This document shows, piece by piece, positions 27,477 to 37,021 of a stretch of 64,000 bases of DNA; position 1 is the first letter of the stretch, and each line of letters opens with the position of its first letter. A program made the translations under genes and the position numbers. The notes below the pieces were generated by a model, which saw nothing but the letters and a program-made list of their open reading frames with translations, was not told the DNA's origin and ran no database searches. Origin of the DNA: CALFCE01 sp964411665 (GTDB lineage: Bacteria; Pseudomonadota; Gammaproteobacteria; Granulosicoccales; Granulosicoccaceae); the NCBI GenBank assembly GCA_964411665.1, contig CAYPMR010000004.1, forward strand, positions 47,146 through 111,145, given 5' to 3'.

Positions 27477-28634
27477 ATGTATACCTGTGATGACATAAAG
27501 TCGGCTCTAGCCAGCCATGAATTAAAACTTTTTTTCCAGCCTAAAGTCTGCCTTTTGCGGGGAAAAGTACTTGGTGCTGAGGCTTTGGTTCGTTGGTGTC
27601 GCAAAGACGGTACGGTAATTGGTCCTGATAATTTCATCTCTATAGCTGAAACTGGCGGGCTGCTCCACTCAATCACACTTGAAATGCTGAGCCAGGCTGT
27701 CAAGACTATAAATGACATGGCAGAAGATTTTCCCGATCTGTCATTATCAATGAACGTTACCCCTTATGATTTAGCGTCTCATCACATCAGCGATACTATT
27801 TCAGAACATTTGACGCAGGGTCGAATAAGGGCGTGCGACTTACAAGTGGAAATTACCGAAAGCGAAGTCATGACGCGTTTTGATGAAGTTCGTGATGACA
27901 TTATTCGTTTAACTGAACTCGGTATTGGTGTGCTGATGGACGACTTTGGTATAGGATATTCGTCCATTGATCGTTTAAGTCAATTGCCTTTTTCGTCTCT
28001 GAAGCTTGACAAAGGCGTTGTCAGTCGCTTGAGTTCATCTCGACAGAATCTTGATGTTGTCAAATCGGCTATTTCTATGGCGCGAGAATTACGTATGACA
28101 TCTGTGGCTGAAGGTGTTGAGTCTGAGGGCACTTATAATTTTTTAGTTGCAAATGGTTGCGAACAGGCACAAGGTTTCTGGATTTCCAAGCCGCTCGATT
28201 TTGAAAATTACATTCAATTTTTAAACGAAGGTGCCACCTATCAAGGATCGCAGATTGGGTGTGTTCATCAAGCTTTGTTAAACATTGTACAGTTCAGAAA
28301 AAGTTTGGTAGATGCCATGTTTTGTCGAGTGGTGGCAACCGAACCTACCTCTGAGCTTGTAATAAGTCCCGAAATGAGGCAGCTTGCCGAGGATTCAAGA
28401 TTTGGCCTTTGGTACTACGGTCATGGCCAGGTATTGGCAGAAGTTACGCAATTCAAAGAGCTGGAAACTCCTTTTAAATCGATGTTTGGTCATGCACGGG
28501 AACTATTGCAGTGCTTAAACGATGGTTGCGCACGGGAAACAAGCTATAAACAACTGGAAAAGGTAGATGCGGATATCGCGGAATTAGTTTCTCGTTTACA
28601 TAGTCTCGAGCGATACCTTCTTAGCAACAGCTAG
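27477..28634 (+). CDS. EAL-domain c-di-GMP phosphodiesterase with CZB-like C-terminal domain
   Basis: The EAL domain keeps its catalytic set: GAEALVRW, NVTPYDLA, VEITESE, LMDDFGIGYSS, LKLDKG, AEGVES and QGFWISKP, so active hydrolysis of c-di-GMP is expected. The last ~120 residues follow a CZB (chemoreceptor zinc-binding) pattern with an N-terminal His (CVHQALL), SRFGLWYYG and FGHARELL. The zinc-ligand Cys that normally starts CxFGxW is Ser here. ATG 27477 is preferred over TTG 27435. The gene follows the DUF349 gene by about 50 bp. Confidence 0.85.
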   Translation: MYTCDDIKSALASHELKLFFQPKVCLLRGKVLGAEALVRWCRKDGTVIGPDNFISIAETGGLLHSITLEMLSQAVKTINDMAEDFPDLSLSMNVTPYDLASHHISDTISEHLTQGRIRACDLQVEITESEVMTRFDEVRDDIIRLTELGIGVLMDDFGIGYSSIDRLSQLPFSSLKLDKGVVSRLSSSRQNLDVVKSAISMARELRMTSVAEGVESEGTYNFLVANGCEQAQGFWISKPLDFENYIQFLNEGATYQGSQIGCVHQALLNIVQFRKSLVDAMFCRVVATEPTSELVISPEMRQLAEDSRFGLWYYGHGQVLAEVTQFKELETPFKSMFGHARELLQCLNDGCARETSYKQLEKVDADIAELVSRLHSLERYLLSNS

Positions 28635-28635
28635 T

Positions 28636-28673
28636 AGCCTGTATGGCAGAATCTCGCCTGCTGCGGCTTTTTT
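28636..28673 (+). terminator. Likely Rho-independent terminator after the EAL gene
   Basis: An interrupted stem (AGCC/GGCT outside, GCAG/CTGC inside) is followed by TTTTTT and begins just after the EAL stop. The internal loop makes the stem imperfect. Confidence 0.5.
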
Positions 28674-28847
28674 AGTGTAGGTTGTATAATATATGTTCTT
28701 GTTGAAAGCTCTGTGAAACTAGAAGCCTTCTAAAAATTGATCTTGTGCGCTCCGCGCTAATTTTGAGATGGCTTTTAGTCGCTCGCAAAGTTTGGTGTTG
28801 AGAAACATTTTTTATCAGCTCAATAATCATAAATCAGGTACCAAGAC

Positions 28848-30059
28848 GTGAATAAAAATCTGAATCCGGATCAACTTCGTTACGGCAATGATAAATCCAT
28901 GTTTGATTCCCTTCTGCAGGAACGGGAAGTTCAAAAAGTTAATGACTGGATAAAAAAGCGGGAAGAAGAGGGTCCGCAAGGTGTGCGTCGTCAATTGCTC
29001 TCGACATCTGTTCGTCTCAGCGAAGGACTGGCTCCATCCATCCATAAAATGGCATTGTCGTGTGCAGAAAGACTGGAAATGGATATACCGATGGAGTTGT
29101 ATGTCTATTCCAGTCCAACGTTTAATGCTGCGTGCTTTAAGCCGGAAGAAGGGCGCTTGTTTGTTATGTTCTCATCAAGTCTTCTTGAAGGTTTCACTGA
29201 GAGTGAGCTGCGTTTCGTTATGGGTCATGAGTTCGGCCATCACGTTTATGCACATCATGATATACCGATAGGTTATCTGTTAAAAGGCAAAAGCAAACCG
29301 GGTCCGAAGTTAGCGCTTGAGTTGTTTGCCTGGTCCAGAAATGCGGAAATATCGGCTGACCGGGCTGGTGCCTGGTGTGCACAGGATTTCAATGGTGTAG
29401 CTAGTGCTTTGTTTAAATTATCTTCAGGACTAACTGGCGACCTGATCAAATTTAACCTTGATGAATTTTTAAGTCAGGTAGATGAGATGCAATCAGTGGA
29501 TGACGAACCAGGTCGTGGTGCACCACAAGCCGATTGGTTTTCAACGCATCCATTCAGTCCATTGCGCGTGCGTGCGCTGCAGTATTTTCATAATTCAGAA
29601 TTAATGAAAAAGGATGGTATCTCATTGAACGAGATGGATGTAGGCGTGCAGCGAATAATGAGCCTGATGGAGCCAAGCTATCTAGATGGTCGCACTGACG
29701 CGGCGATAGCCATGCGCCACTTGCTGTTCGCCGGCGCTGTTATTGTGGCTTCTGCCAGTGGTACGGTGACTGAGAAAGAAATTGAAGTATTTGAAGATTT
29801 TTTTGAAGAGGGAGATTTCAGTGACAAGCTGAACATTGATCGATTACGTGAGGATCTGCCTTCGCGTATCAAGCGAGTTGTCGATCAAACTACAGTGACT
29901 CAGAGAATGCAGATCATGCGTGATCTTTGTACTATCAGTAAAGCGGATGGCGAATCAACGCTGGAAGAACGCGAGATTCTGTATACCATCGCTGATGGCC
30001 TGGATGTACCACGCAATTTTATTTGTCAAACCATGGAGCATGAGCTGGAGCCTGATTGA
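28848..30059 (+). CDS. M48-type metalloprotease with TerB-like C-terminal domain
   Basis: The zinc motif HEFGH is at 127-131 in VMGHEFGHHVYAHH, and the third ligand Glu is in NAEISADRAGAWCAQD (about 170). THPFSPLRVRAL closes the protease domain. The last ~120 residues form a helical region with ASASGTVTEKEIEVFEDFF and SKADGESTLEEREILYTIADGL. These are the acidic two-copy motifs of TerB-like/TerD-associated domains. No signal peptide or membrane helix is evident, so it is probably cytosolic. Start is GTG 28848. Confidence 0.83.
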   Translation: MNKNLNPDQLRYGNDKSMFDSLLQEREVQKVNDWIKKREEEGPQGVRRQLLSTSVRLSEGLAPSIHKMALSCAERLEMDIPMELYVYSSPTFNAACFKPEEGRLFVMFSSSLLEGFTESELRFVMGHEFGHHVYAHHDIPIGYLLKGKSKPGPKLALELFAWSRNAEISADRAGAWCAQDFNGVASALFKLSSGLTGDLIKFNLDEFLSQVDEMQSVDDEPGRGAPQADWFSTHPFSPLRVRALQYFHNSELMKKDGISLNEMDVGVQRIMSLMEPSYLDGRTDAAIAMRHLLFAGAVIVASASGTVTEKEIEVFEDFFEEGDFSDKLNIDRLREDLPSRIKRVVDQTTVTQRMQIMRDLCTISKADGESTLEEREILYTIADGLDVPRNFICQTMEHELEPD

Positions 30060-30424
30060 CCGGTGAAGGCCTGAATGAGGCCCTGGCAAGCATGACTCTT
30101 TAATCCAGCGTTTTCCCTGCCTGCGCCAATGAGATGGCGACCCGTTTGTGCGCGTAGGCTGGGACGACATCAAGAAATATAGTTAATCTGTCTTGTCTGG
30201 GTCATGCGATTTAACTCTTATTCCCAACCGTGCTCCAGCTCCGTACCCACCCCATTTATGTGACGCTTGTCGCGTTTTTCCCAAGATGTTGCTAACCCGG
30301 CAACTTGTCCCTGAGTTCAAAGTGCAAATACATCCAGTCTGGCCGACAACTTGATAAGAGTTAGCGCAGTCATACTGTTCGCAGTCTCTATTTAACATTG
30401 CATTAGAATAATACGGGATCTTTT
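30060..30424. other. Intergenic region with a small hairpin
   Basis: About 365 bp. A short GGCCT-gaatg-AGGCC hairpin lies just after the protease stop, without a U-tract. A Cys-rich 71-codon minus-strand frame (30183-30398) exists but has no ribosome site or family resemblance, so I do not call it a gene. Nothing else is recognised. Confidence 0.35.
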
Positions 30425-31429
30425 ATGAAGCTCTTTTTGACTTCAGCCTATGAAGTGCACACGATGCTTGATGCATTGCTGACGTACGCTGAGTCTGATG
30501 TCGTAAGACATCATCAGATATGCTCTCGTCCAGAGGATGCTGACATTATTCTGTTTGTGGAAGATGGCCAGTTTGATGATTATCTGTACAAGCGATTGGG
30601 TATGCATACTCTAGTCAAGCGTTTTCCTGATAAGACTTTCATGTACAACGAAGTAGATAAACCCTGGTGTGTCTTGCCAGGTTTATATTGCAATATGCCG
30701 CAGCGCTTTTTTCAACCCAAGCGCCAAACTGCAATGCCTATGTTGACTATTCCCAACGATCTGGTGGGTCAGATTTATGATCCGGCAGATAATTCTCAAC
30801 GCAAATGGTTATATTCGTTCGTTGGTGCTGCCAGCCATCGCTGTCGTAACGGTATTTTTAAACTGGCTGAACATTCTGAAGCAATACAGGATACGTCGGA
30901 CTTTAATGTCTGGGAGGCACCTGCTGAGGTTCGCCTGCGTGCAGAGCGCAATTACGCTGAAATCATGGCTGACAGTTTGTTTGTACTTTGTCCAAGAGGA
31001 ATTGGTACATCAAGCTATCGACTTTTCGAAACATTACAAGCCGGGCGTGCACCCGTAGTAATTTCTGATCAATGGGTTGAGCCACCACATATTGACTGGG
31101 ATTTCATTATCCGCATTCCGGAAAGCGATGTTGCTCGAATTCCCGAAGTACTGCAGGGAATGGCCAATGAAGCACGTGAAAGAGGTGACGCTGCACGTGC
31201 CGCCTGGGAGCATGCTTACGCCCCGGACGTCATGTTCAATACTGTTGCTGAGTCTTCATTGGCGCTAAAAGAATCTCTGGCACAAGAAGAAGTTGCACCG
31301 GAGCCGAGCCTGACTGATCAACTGCGCAAGATAGTCATCAAAAACGAAGTTGATGCGCTTGCAATGAGTCGCAAACTACGTGACAGAGTATCGGCTTTTC
31401 TGACGCCGCTGGAAAACCCCGGACGTTAA
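30425..31429 (+). CDS. Exostosin-like glycosyltransferase (GT47-type)
   Basis: A 334-residue protein with the exostosin-domain core: WLYSFVGAASHRCRNGIF, then FVLCPRGIGTSSYRLFETLQAGRAPVVIS, and a downstream IPESDVARIPEVL helix. There is no signal peptide or membrane helix, so it would act in the cytoplasm on a nucleotide-sugar donor, probably for surface polysaccharide. It stands alone, with no neighbouring polysaccharide locus. The acceptor is unknown. Confidence 0.85.
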   Translation: MKLFLTSAYEVHTMLDALLTYAESDVVRHHQICSRPEDADIILFVEDGQFDDYLYKRLGMHTLVKRFPDKTFMYNEVDKPWCVLPGLYCNMPQRFFQPKRQTAMPMLTIPNDLVGQIYDPADNSQRKWLYSFVGAASHRCRNGIFKLAEHSEAIQDTSDFNVWEAPAEVRLRAERNYAEIMADSLFVLCPRGIGTSSYRLFETLQAGRAPVVISDQWVEPPHIDWDFIIRIPESDVARIPEVLQGMANEARERGDAARAAWEHAYAPDVMFNTVAESSLALKESLAQEEVAPEPSLTDQLRKIVIKNEVDALAMSRKLRDRVSAFLTPLENPGR

Positions 31430-31704
31430 CTCTAGCCGCCTGTGTAATGTTGGCTTCGTGTCAATTTGTAACATTATAGGATGCGTGCCAACCCTTCCTC
31501 CGCCAGCCACTTGCAGTCAGGCATTAAATCGGTTCGACAGACAGTACCGATTTCGTAAATATGATTCCAACTGCCATGTTCTTGTGGTATACCTTTGTCT
31601 GTACACAAAACTAAAAACATAAACTTCAAACATAAGCTCGATTATAACCGCGACGTGCTTGAGCCGGTTTGAGGAATGGCCATAATTAATCTCCATCCGG
31701 GAAC

Positions 31705-32259
31705 ATGAATGTAAAGGTATTGCGATTGAATAAAGCCGGTACCCCTATCGCCTGGCTGAATTGGCAAGAGACCGCGACCTTGGTGGCGAAGGATCTCGTG
31801 ATATGGAGTATGGGTGAGACGATTTATACCATCTATGGTGGTGTAAATAACGAGGGAAATCGCTCATGCCTTGAGTTACCGAGCATCGTTGCCTGCGATG
31901 GCAAGATCGAAGAAAAAGCGTTCGTACCTGGTCTTACCAATGGTCTTTTGTTTGCCAGAGATCAGTTCGTTTGTATGTATTGTGGCCACAATTTCCAAAC
32001 GTCTGAACTATCCCGTGATCATGTGATACCAACGTCCCGTGGTGGCAAGGACAGATGGACTAACTGTGTCACAGCTTGTCGTCGTTGCAATAATCGAAAA
32101 GGTAACAAAACGTTGGATGAAGCAAATATGGAGCTCTTGGCAGTACCCTTTGTGCCAAACCGGCACGAGTACTTTTTCCTGTCGAATCACAACGTGCTGG
32201 CTGATCAGATGGAATTTCTGAAAACGCGTTTTTCTCGAAACAGTTCGTTTTTTCAGTAA
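31705..32259 (+). CDS. HNH endonuclease family protein
   Basis: A 184-residue stand-alone HNH protein. The zinc-finger pairs are C90-x2-C93 (CMYCG) and C125-x2-C128 (CRRC). The catalytic core is RDHVIPTSRGGKDRWTN, with H106 and N120, then NNRKGNK. The N-terminal ~75 residues (VLRLNKAGTPIAWLNW ... ARDLVIW type) are conserved in a widespread proteobacterial HNH group of unknown role. It is not next to restriction, toxin or phage genes, so a housekeeping DNA-related function is as likely as defence. Confidence 0.9.
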   Translation: MNVKVLRLNKAGTPIAWLNWQETATLVAKDLVIWSMGETIYTIYGGVNNEGNRSCLELPSIVACDGKIEEKAFVPGLTNGLLFARDQFVCMYCGHNFQTSELSRDHVIPTSRGGKDRWTNCVTACRRCNNRKGNKTLDEANMELLAVPFVPNRHEYFFLSNHNVLADQMEFLKTRFSRNSSFFQ

Positions 32260-32328
32260 GCTTAAGGTTGTAAAAGAGGTGGTGGCTGTATGCCAGCTTG
32301 ATTCACGGCTCAGAGCTTAATTGTAAAT

Positions 32329-33927
32329 TCAGATTTTCGATTGAATGAGTTCAAACATGGTTAGTTCGGAGAATTCCAGCATTCTCTCAAAGCTACTGAT
32401 TGAAGCTCCCGAGGTGACTTCATTGGAAACTTCAATTTGGTTCGCACCCTCGCCACTAAAGCCGTTGGCAAATCCGCCCATTTGAATGATCCAGTTATCC
32501 GAGCTTGCAACGACACTCACATAGATATCACCGCTAGTGGCGTCATCAACATCTTTATCAATGCGGGTTTGCGTTAAATAAATTTTCATCGCCGTGGGTG
32601 CAATGCCTTGCACCTCACCCAGATTCAGATGCAGTGTGTTCGTTTGCGAGTCACCACTATTATTGTTCGCTGCTTTTTTATGGAATGAATGAGCAAAAAG
32701 CTTGGCAGTGGCAATTGTATCTGTTTGCATCACTGTGATTTCAATCGGTAGCAATGTATCAGCCGATTGATCAAAAATCTGCAGGCCGACCATGGATGTT
32801 ATCAACTGTGTAAACCCTTCCTTAGTTGCAGCTCGGCGTTCCGGATCATTTCTGATGTTAATGCCTTTGATTGGTGATGTTTCTACAAGAGCGAACTTTG
32901 GATCATTCCATCGGTGGTCAATAGACTGGATCAATTTAAAAATTGATCGATTACGATCTACGCGTGCTGTATCGGGGTAAGTTTCCGGTGTCAGGATTTG
33001 CACGGGGTCCTGTGGTGGATGACGTAAAACATTGGACAGATGTTGAGCGCCATTTTGTCTTTCGCTAAGTCTACGCAGAAAGCGTTCACCTTCGACATAG
33101 GAGTATTCAAGTACGTTGCGACTGACTGCCTGCAGGCTGCGCGCTAGCGGATCAGTTGGCTCTGGTGCTTCGAACATAAAGGCATCGAGTTGCGCGAGTC
33201 CGCGTAGACAGCCCTCCTGTTTACAAATTTCACGGGTAGCAAACTGCGCATGGCCTTCAAAAACAGCAGATTGTGCTACAGAGGCTCGAAAATTAAGTTC
33301 TCGTTTTGCATGTATTTGATAACGCTCGTTGTCAGCTGCATGCACCAGCTCGTGTATCAACAAAGACAAGATGCTCTCTGCCTTGACGCGTTTTGACTGA
33401 CTTTTCAATCGTTGTTGAAAAACATCTAGCAGATCGCGATTAAGAAGAATTGTATTCTCAGGATGCACGAATAACCCGGCGTAGGAACCGGTTTGATCCT
33501 GCATTACGCGATTGACAAAAAAATCAGCGAAATTTGTATCTGAAAAAACTGCACGAGTGAGATGTGTTGTTTCCCGTCTGACAATTTTTTCAATGCGGGG
33601 ATCATCAACAATTTCGAGAGTGATGTTATCCAACCTGACATCAAATCTTCTTTCAACCAGATTTCGGGCAATGCTATAGAGAGTTCTAATGGATGCGTCT
33701 TCAGTCAGATCTGGATTATCGTCCAAACCCTGGCTAATCCAGTCGGCGGGAATGACATCAGCGTCGACGCTGAGAGCTTTAGCTATCTGCCCTGACAGCT
33801 TTGTGTTGGCCGGACTTGAAGTTGCATCCCAGGGTGCGCTCTGGCAACCGGCAACCACAAGCAACACCAGAATAAGGAGCCTGGTGAAAAACTTGCAGTT
33901 CGGCTTTGACGCGGGTGTCGAGTGCAT
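32329..33927 (-). CDS. Putative zinc-metalloprotease lipoprotein
   Basis: The signal peptide ends in a lipobox, LLVVAGC, so it should be a lipid-anchored envelope protein. HELVHAADN (about residue 190) gives an HExxH zinc motif, and EGHAQFATRE about 35 residues later could supply the third ligand, a gluzincin-like arrangement. The rest is unrecognised, with a beta-rich C-terminal ~170 residues. ATG 33927 is preferred over TTG 33930. It is divergent from another metalloprotease lipoprotein gene 235 bp away, so the two may share control. Confidence 0.75.
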   Translation of the reverse strand: MHSTPASKPNCKFFTRLLILVLLVVAGCQSAPWDATSSPANTKLSGQIAKALSVDADVIPADWISQGLDDNPDLTEDASIRTLYSIARNLVERRFDVRLDNITLEIVDDPRIEKIVRRETTHLTRAVFSDTNFADFFVNRVMQDQTGSYAGLFVHPENTILLNRDLLDVFQQRLKSQSKRVKAESILSLLIHELVHAADNERYQIHAKRELNFRASVAQSAVFEGHAQFATREICKQEGCLRGLAQLDAFMFEAPEPTDPLARSLQAVSRNVLEYSYVEGERFLRRLSERQNGAQHLSNVLRHPPQDPVQILTPETYPDTARVDRNRSIFKLIQSIDHRWNDPKFALVETSPIKGINIRNDPERRAATKEGFTQLITSMVGLQIFDQSADTLLPIEITVMQTDTIATAKLFAHSFHKKAANNNSGDSQTNTLHLNLGEVQGIAPTAMKIYLTQTRIDKDVDDATSGDIYVSVVASSDNWIIQMGGFANGFSGEGANQIEVSNEVTSGASISSFERMLEFSELTMFELIQSKI

Positions 33928-34162
33928 CAATCTTCCATTTTTACGTATTTACAGTTCATGGAATACTACCCTGTTGGCCTGGCCTCTGGGCGAGAATATG
34001 GTGAATTTTCGCGACGCAGCCCACACTCAAGATCTGATATCTGACGTTTTTGTGGCCCCAGTGAAACTCCTTGTCCAGTAGTGTTTATCACCCGTGAGGA
34101 GAGGCTGAAAGCCCATCCATAGAAGACAGGCGAGTTAGGCCCGGGTATTGCTCCACACCGGT

Positions 34163-35404
34163 ATGGGGCGCGCTTGCGAAAAAAACGATAATCAAAAGAG
34201 AAACCCATGTTCTGTGCTGATTCCAGTACTGGTACTTTTCTCGCTGCTGGTCATTTATGGTTGCTCGAATAGAGCTGCTTTGAATGAGGTAAGTGCCTTG
34301 GTTGTTGATGACAACCGGATTGCTGAAGACCATAACCAGATTTCCAGAGAATGGTTAGCGGAATTGCACAACGCGGGTCTTGTCTATCGTGACCCTCAAG
34401 CACAGTGGATAGTCGATCGTATTCTCCATCGCTTGTTGCCTCATGCTCAGCGCTACGGTATCAAGGTTGTACTGGCCAGATTGCCTGGTGAAAACGCCAT
34501 GGCCTTACCCGATGGTACTCTGGTGCTTCATCAAAGCATGCTTGCGGCTCTTGATACTGAAGAGCAGTTGGCTTTTCTACTGGCACATGAGATTGCTCAC
34601 CGATTAATGAGCCATGCCTGGCAGTCGCAATTACACTATGCGGCCCTGTCGTACAACCGTGGTTCGCGAACTACCGAATTGAGTGATAATGCCTTTGATC
34701 GCCAGCAAGAGATTCAGGCAGACGCATACGCGATAAGGTTGCTTGAAAATGCCAATTACGATCTTGCGCGGGCTGCTGATTTCTTTTCGCAGATGGCGAA
34801 ATATCCGGTAGCCCTTGTTGGACACAGTGCGCAAAGGACACATCCACTGCTGGCTGAACGTAAACAAATGGTGCTGACTCAGGCCTCTCTACAACCGAAT
34901 CCTTTGCTGCGTACATCCGGGAAGGCACAAAATCAAATCCGTTTTCCAGATGCCCACGAACAGCGTGTCTCGGGGCGATTTGCGATAGATAGAAAGCGCT
35001 ATCAACAGTTTCGTCATGCCCAGCTGCTAGCCAGCATTGAACACAAGAGAGGTGAGCCTGACTGGCAAGGTGCGTTGGTACAACTGGTTGAATTGGAATC
35101 GATGGGCGGCAGAACGGTACAAAGTGCTTGTCTGCGTGCAAATATTTATATGGGTATTGCCTCAGATATGACGGAGTCCAGCAAAGCGCTTGCTGAGATC
35201 GTTAGACGGCCTGTGGATGCCGCTTTTCTTGCTACTACGCCCTCAGCTGGAGGGTCTGGCACGGCTAGCGACAGCAGGCATGGGGTCAGTGGTGCACAGG
35301 ATTATTTCTATCAGCAGGCTGAAACATTATTACGGGCAACACTGAGACATTCATCCGAAGCAAGTTGCGCCAGAGAGTCGCTTGCTCTGCTGTCTGCCAA
35401 TTAA
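34163..35404 (+). CDS. M48-family metalloprotease lipoprotein
   Basis: The signal peptide has lipobox LLVIYGC near residue 35. The protease core carries FLLAHEIAHRLMSH (HExxH), a third-ligand Glu in QQEIQADAYAIRLL, and THPLLAERKQMV. This matches BepA/YggG/LoiP-type periplasmic proteases involved in outer-membrane protein quality control. The C-terminal ~170 residues are helical and might be a degenerate TPR array. The frame opens at TTG 34148; ATG 34163 is preferred. Divergent from the other zinc-protease-like lipoprotein. Confidence 0.87.
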   Translation: MGRACEKNDNQKRNPCSVLIPVLVLFSLLVIYGCSNRAALNEVSALVVDDNRIAEDHNQISREWLAELHNAGLVYRDPQAQWIVDRILHRLLPHAQRYGIKVVLARLPGENAMALPDGTLVLHQSMLAALDTEEQLAFLLAHEIAHRLMSHAWQSQLHYAALSYNRGSRTTELSDNAFDRQQEIQADAYAIRLLENANYDLARAADFFSQMAKYPVALVGHSAQRTHPLLAERKQMVLTQASLQPNPLLRTSGKAQNQIRFPDAHEQRVSGRFAIDRKRYQQFRHAQLLASIEHKRGEPDWQGALVQLVELESMGGRTVQSACLRANIYMGIASDMTESSKALAEIVRRPVDAAFLATTPSAGGSGTASDSRHGVSGAQDYFYQQAETLLRATLRHSSEASCARESLALLSAN

Positions 35405-35488
35405 AAAGGCATTTGGTTTATCCGGACTATCGCCAGTTTGCAACGATAGTTAAACACCAACATTAATAGCAATAGATGCAGCTAGATG

Positions 35489-37021
35489 TTAACGCTGATA
35501 AGCACGAATATAATCTATTGACATGGTTGCCGGAAATTGGGTTTCCTGATTTGGGTTACCAGGCCACCATCCGCCAACCGCAAGATTAACTAACAGATAC
35601 ATTTCTTCCCAGGAGACATTGCCATCGACGAATTGGTTTCTTAATTCGCCGTCGACAAACCAGCTAATCCTTCCAGGTTCCCATTGCATGCCATAAGTAT
35701 GATAATCCTGGCTGTAGTCTGGGCCCCAGACTTCGAATGATGGTGATCGGCGTGCTGAGCCGTTCTCCACCCAGTGGTAAGTGTTGTAAACAAGGTTGGG
35801 TTGATGGCCCAGCATTTCCACCACATCGATCTCAGGGCGTCGATCATTATCGTGCTGATGTAGCAGCCAGAAAGCAGGCCAGAGCCCTTGACCCCTAGGC
35901 AGTCTTGCGCGTATTTCCACATAGCCATAACGCATGCGGAATTTGTTATAGGTAGTCAGCGCACCGGACAGATAGGGTTGGTTGGAAGCGCGTGATAACA
36001 ACCAGTCAGGCGTTCTTTGCGCTGTGATATTGAGGTGCTCACCATCGAAGCTAAACGGGTTATGACCAAAATCCGGATTGTTGATGCGATCAACATAGAA
36101 CTGCTGTTCACTATTGATTATCCAGTGCGGTCCCCAGCGATAGGAGCTGTTCCATTTTCCGGAATCCAGATTTGAGCCACGAAATTCATCCGAAAAAATC
36201 ATGCGATAACCATCTGGAACACTGGATGAACGCGTATTGGTGCCAGCGTCATTCTGAATTTGAGCAGGTTGTGGGTTCTGGTTTTGGTTATCGTTGTTAG
36301 CTTGACTTAAATTGCCATTGGCAGTATTGACTGTTAGTGGTGCCGACGGATCGGAAAATTTCACCGTATTGTCAATGGCAACCACTCTATAGTCATAGTC
36401 GCGTCCCCAGTCGATCCGGGGTTCGACATATTCTGCCGTTTGTACAGTAGTGATATAGCTTCCGTCGCGGTAAATGTTAAAACCGGTAACCTCTCGGCTG
36501 CCCTGTGGCTGATCCCAGTTCAGTCGGAACGAGTTGCCGTTCAAAATCTGACTGCGCAGTCCAGTAGGTGAATTGGGGCGATCAGCGCCAGCGTTGTTGT
36601 TACCGCTTTGGTCAAATTGTGGTGCTGGCGGTGCGACGTTCGTGCCTGAGCCAGCGGTTATCGCTGAAGCTATAGCTGAGAGTTCTGAATAGTTTTGCGA
36701 GAAATCATAGGCTGTAATTTGATAATCGTGTTGTTCGCCAGGTCGGGCATTGTTATCTTCGTAGAAGGTATCGGTTACTGTCCAATAGTAACTTCCATTA
36801 CGATAGATGTTGTAGCCGGCGATGCCGTTATCATCCCAGGGTCTATTCCAGGTTATCCTGATTCGCGTATTAGTAATTACATTGGTATTGATACCATTGA
36901 CGATGGAAGGTCGTTGGGTATCTGCTTGGGCGGTGCCAATTGCGCCTATAGTGCTAACAATAAAAATTACTGCAGTGGCAAGTAACAGATAAATCGGTGC
37001 GTGGGTTTTTAAACGGATCAT
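35489..37021 (-). CDS. Secreted GH16-family glucanase with two fibronectin type III domains
   Basis: A signal peptide (LLLATAVIFIVSTIGAIGTAQA) precedes two FN3 domains at about 37-120 and 150-232, each with the NIYR(N/D)GSY strand. An Asn/Gln-rich linker comes next, then a GH16 beta-jellyroll from about 265. The catalytic motif EIDVVE is at about 397-402 and WPAFWLLHQ supports substrate binding. The family hydrolyses beta-1,3- or mixed-linkage glucans such as laminarin. FN3 domains at the N-terminus of GH16 are less common than C-terminal CBMs. No polysaccharide utilisation genes are adjacent. Confidence 0.92.
   Translation of the reverse strand: MIRLKTHAPIYLLLATAVIFIVSTIGAIGTAQADTQRPSIVNGINTNVITNTRIRITWNRPWDDNGIAGYNIYRNGSYYWTVTDTFYEDNNARPGEQHDYQITAYDFSQNYSELSAIASAITAGSGTNVAPPAPQFDQSGNNNAGADRPNSPTGLRSQILNGNSFRLNWDQPQGSREVTGFNIYRDGSYITTVQTAEYVEPRIDWGRDYDYRVVAIDNTVKFSDPSAPLTVNTANGNLSQANNDNQNQNPQPAQIQNDAGTNTRSSSVPDGYRMIFSDEFRGSNLDSGKWNSSYRWGPHWIINSEQQFYVDRINNPDFGHNPFSFDGEHLNITAQRTPDWLLSRASNQPYLSGALTTYNKFRMRYGYVEIRARLPRGQGLWPAFWLLHQHDNDRRPEIDVVEMLGHQPNLVYNTYHWVENGSARRSPSFEVWGPDYSQDYHTYGMQWEPGRISWFVDGELRNQFVDGNVSWEEMYLLVNLAVGGWWPGNPNQETQFPATMSIDYIRAYQR

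Noticed and set aside
30183..30398. 71-codon Cys-containing minus-strand ORF
   Set aside because: No ribosome-binding site, no recognisable family, and no signal peptide despite many cysteines; chance frame is likelier.
31705..32259. HNH gene as part of a defence island
   Set aside because: No restriction, toxin-antitoxin, phage or other defence gene is nearby, and its N-terminus matches a common stand-alone chromosomal group.
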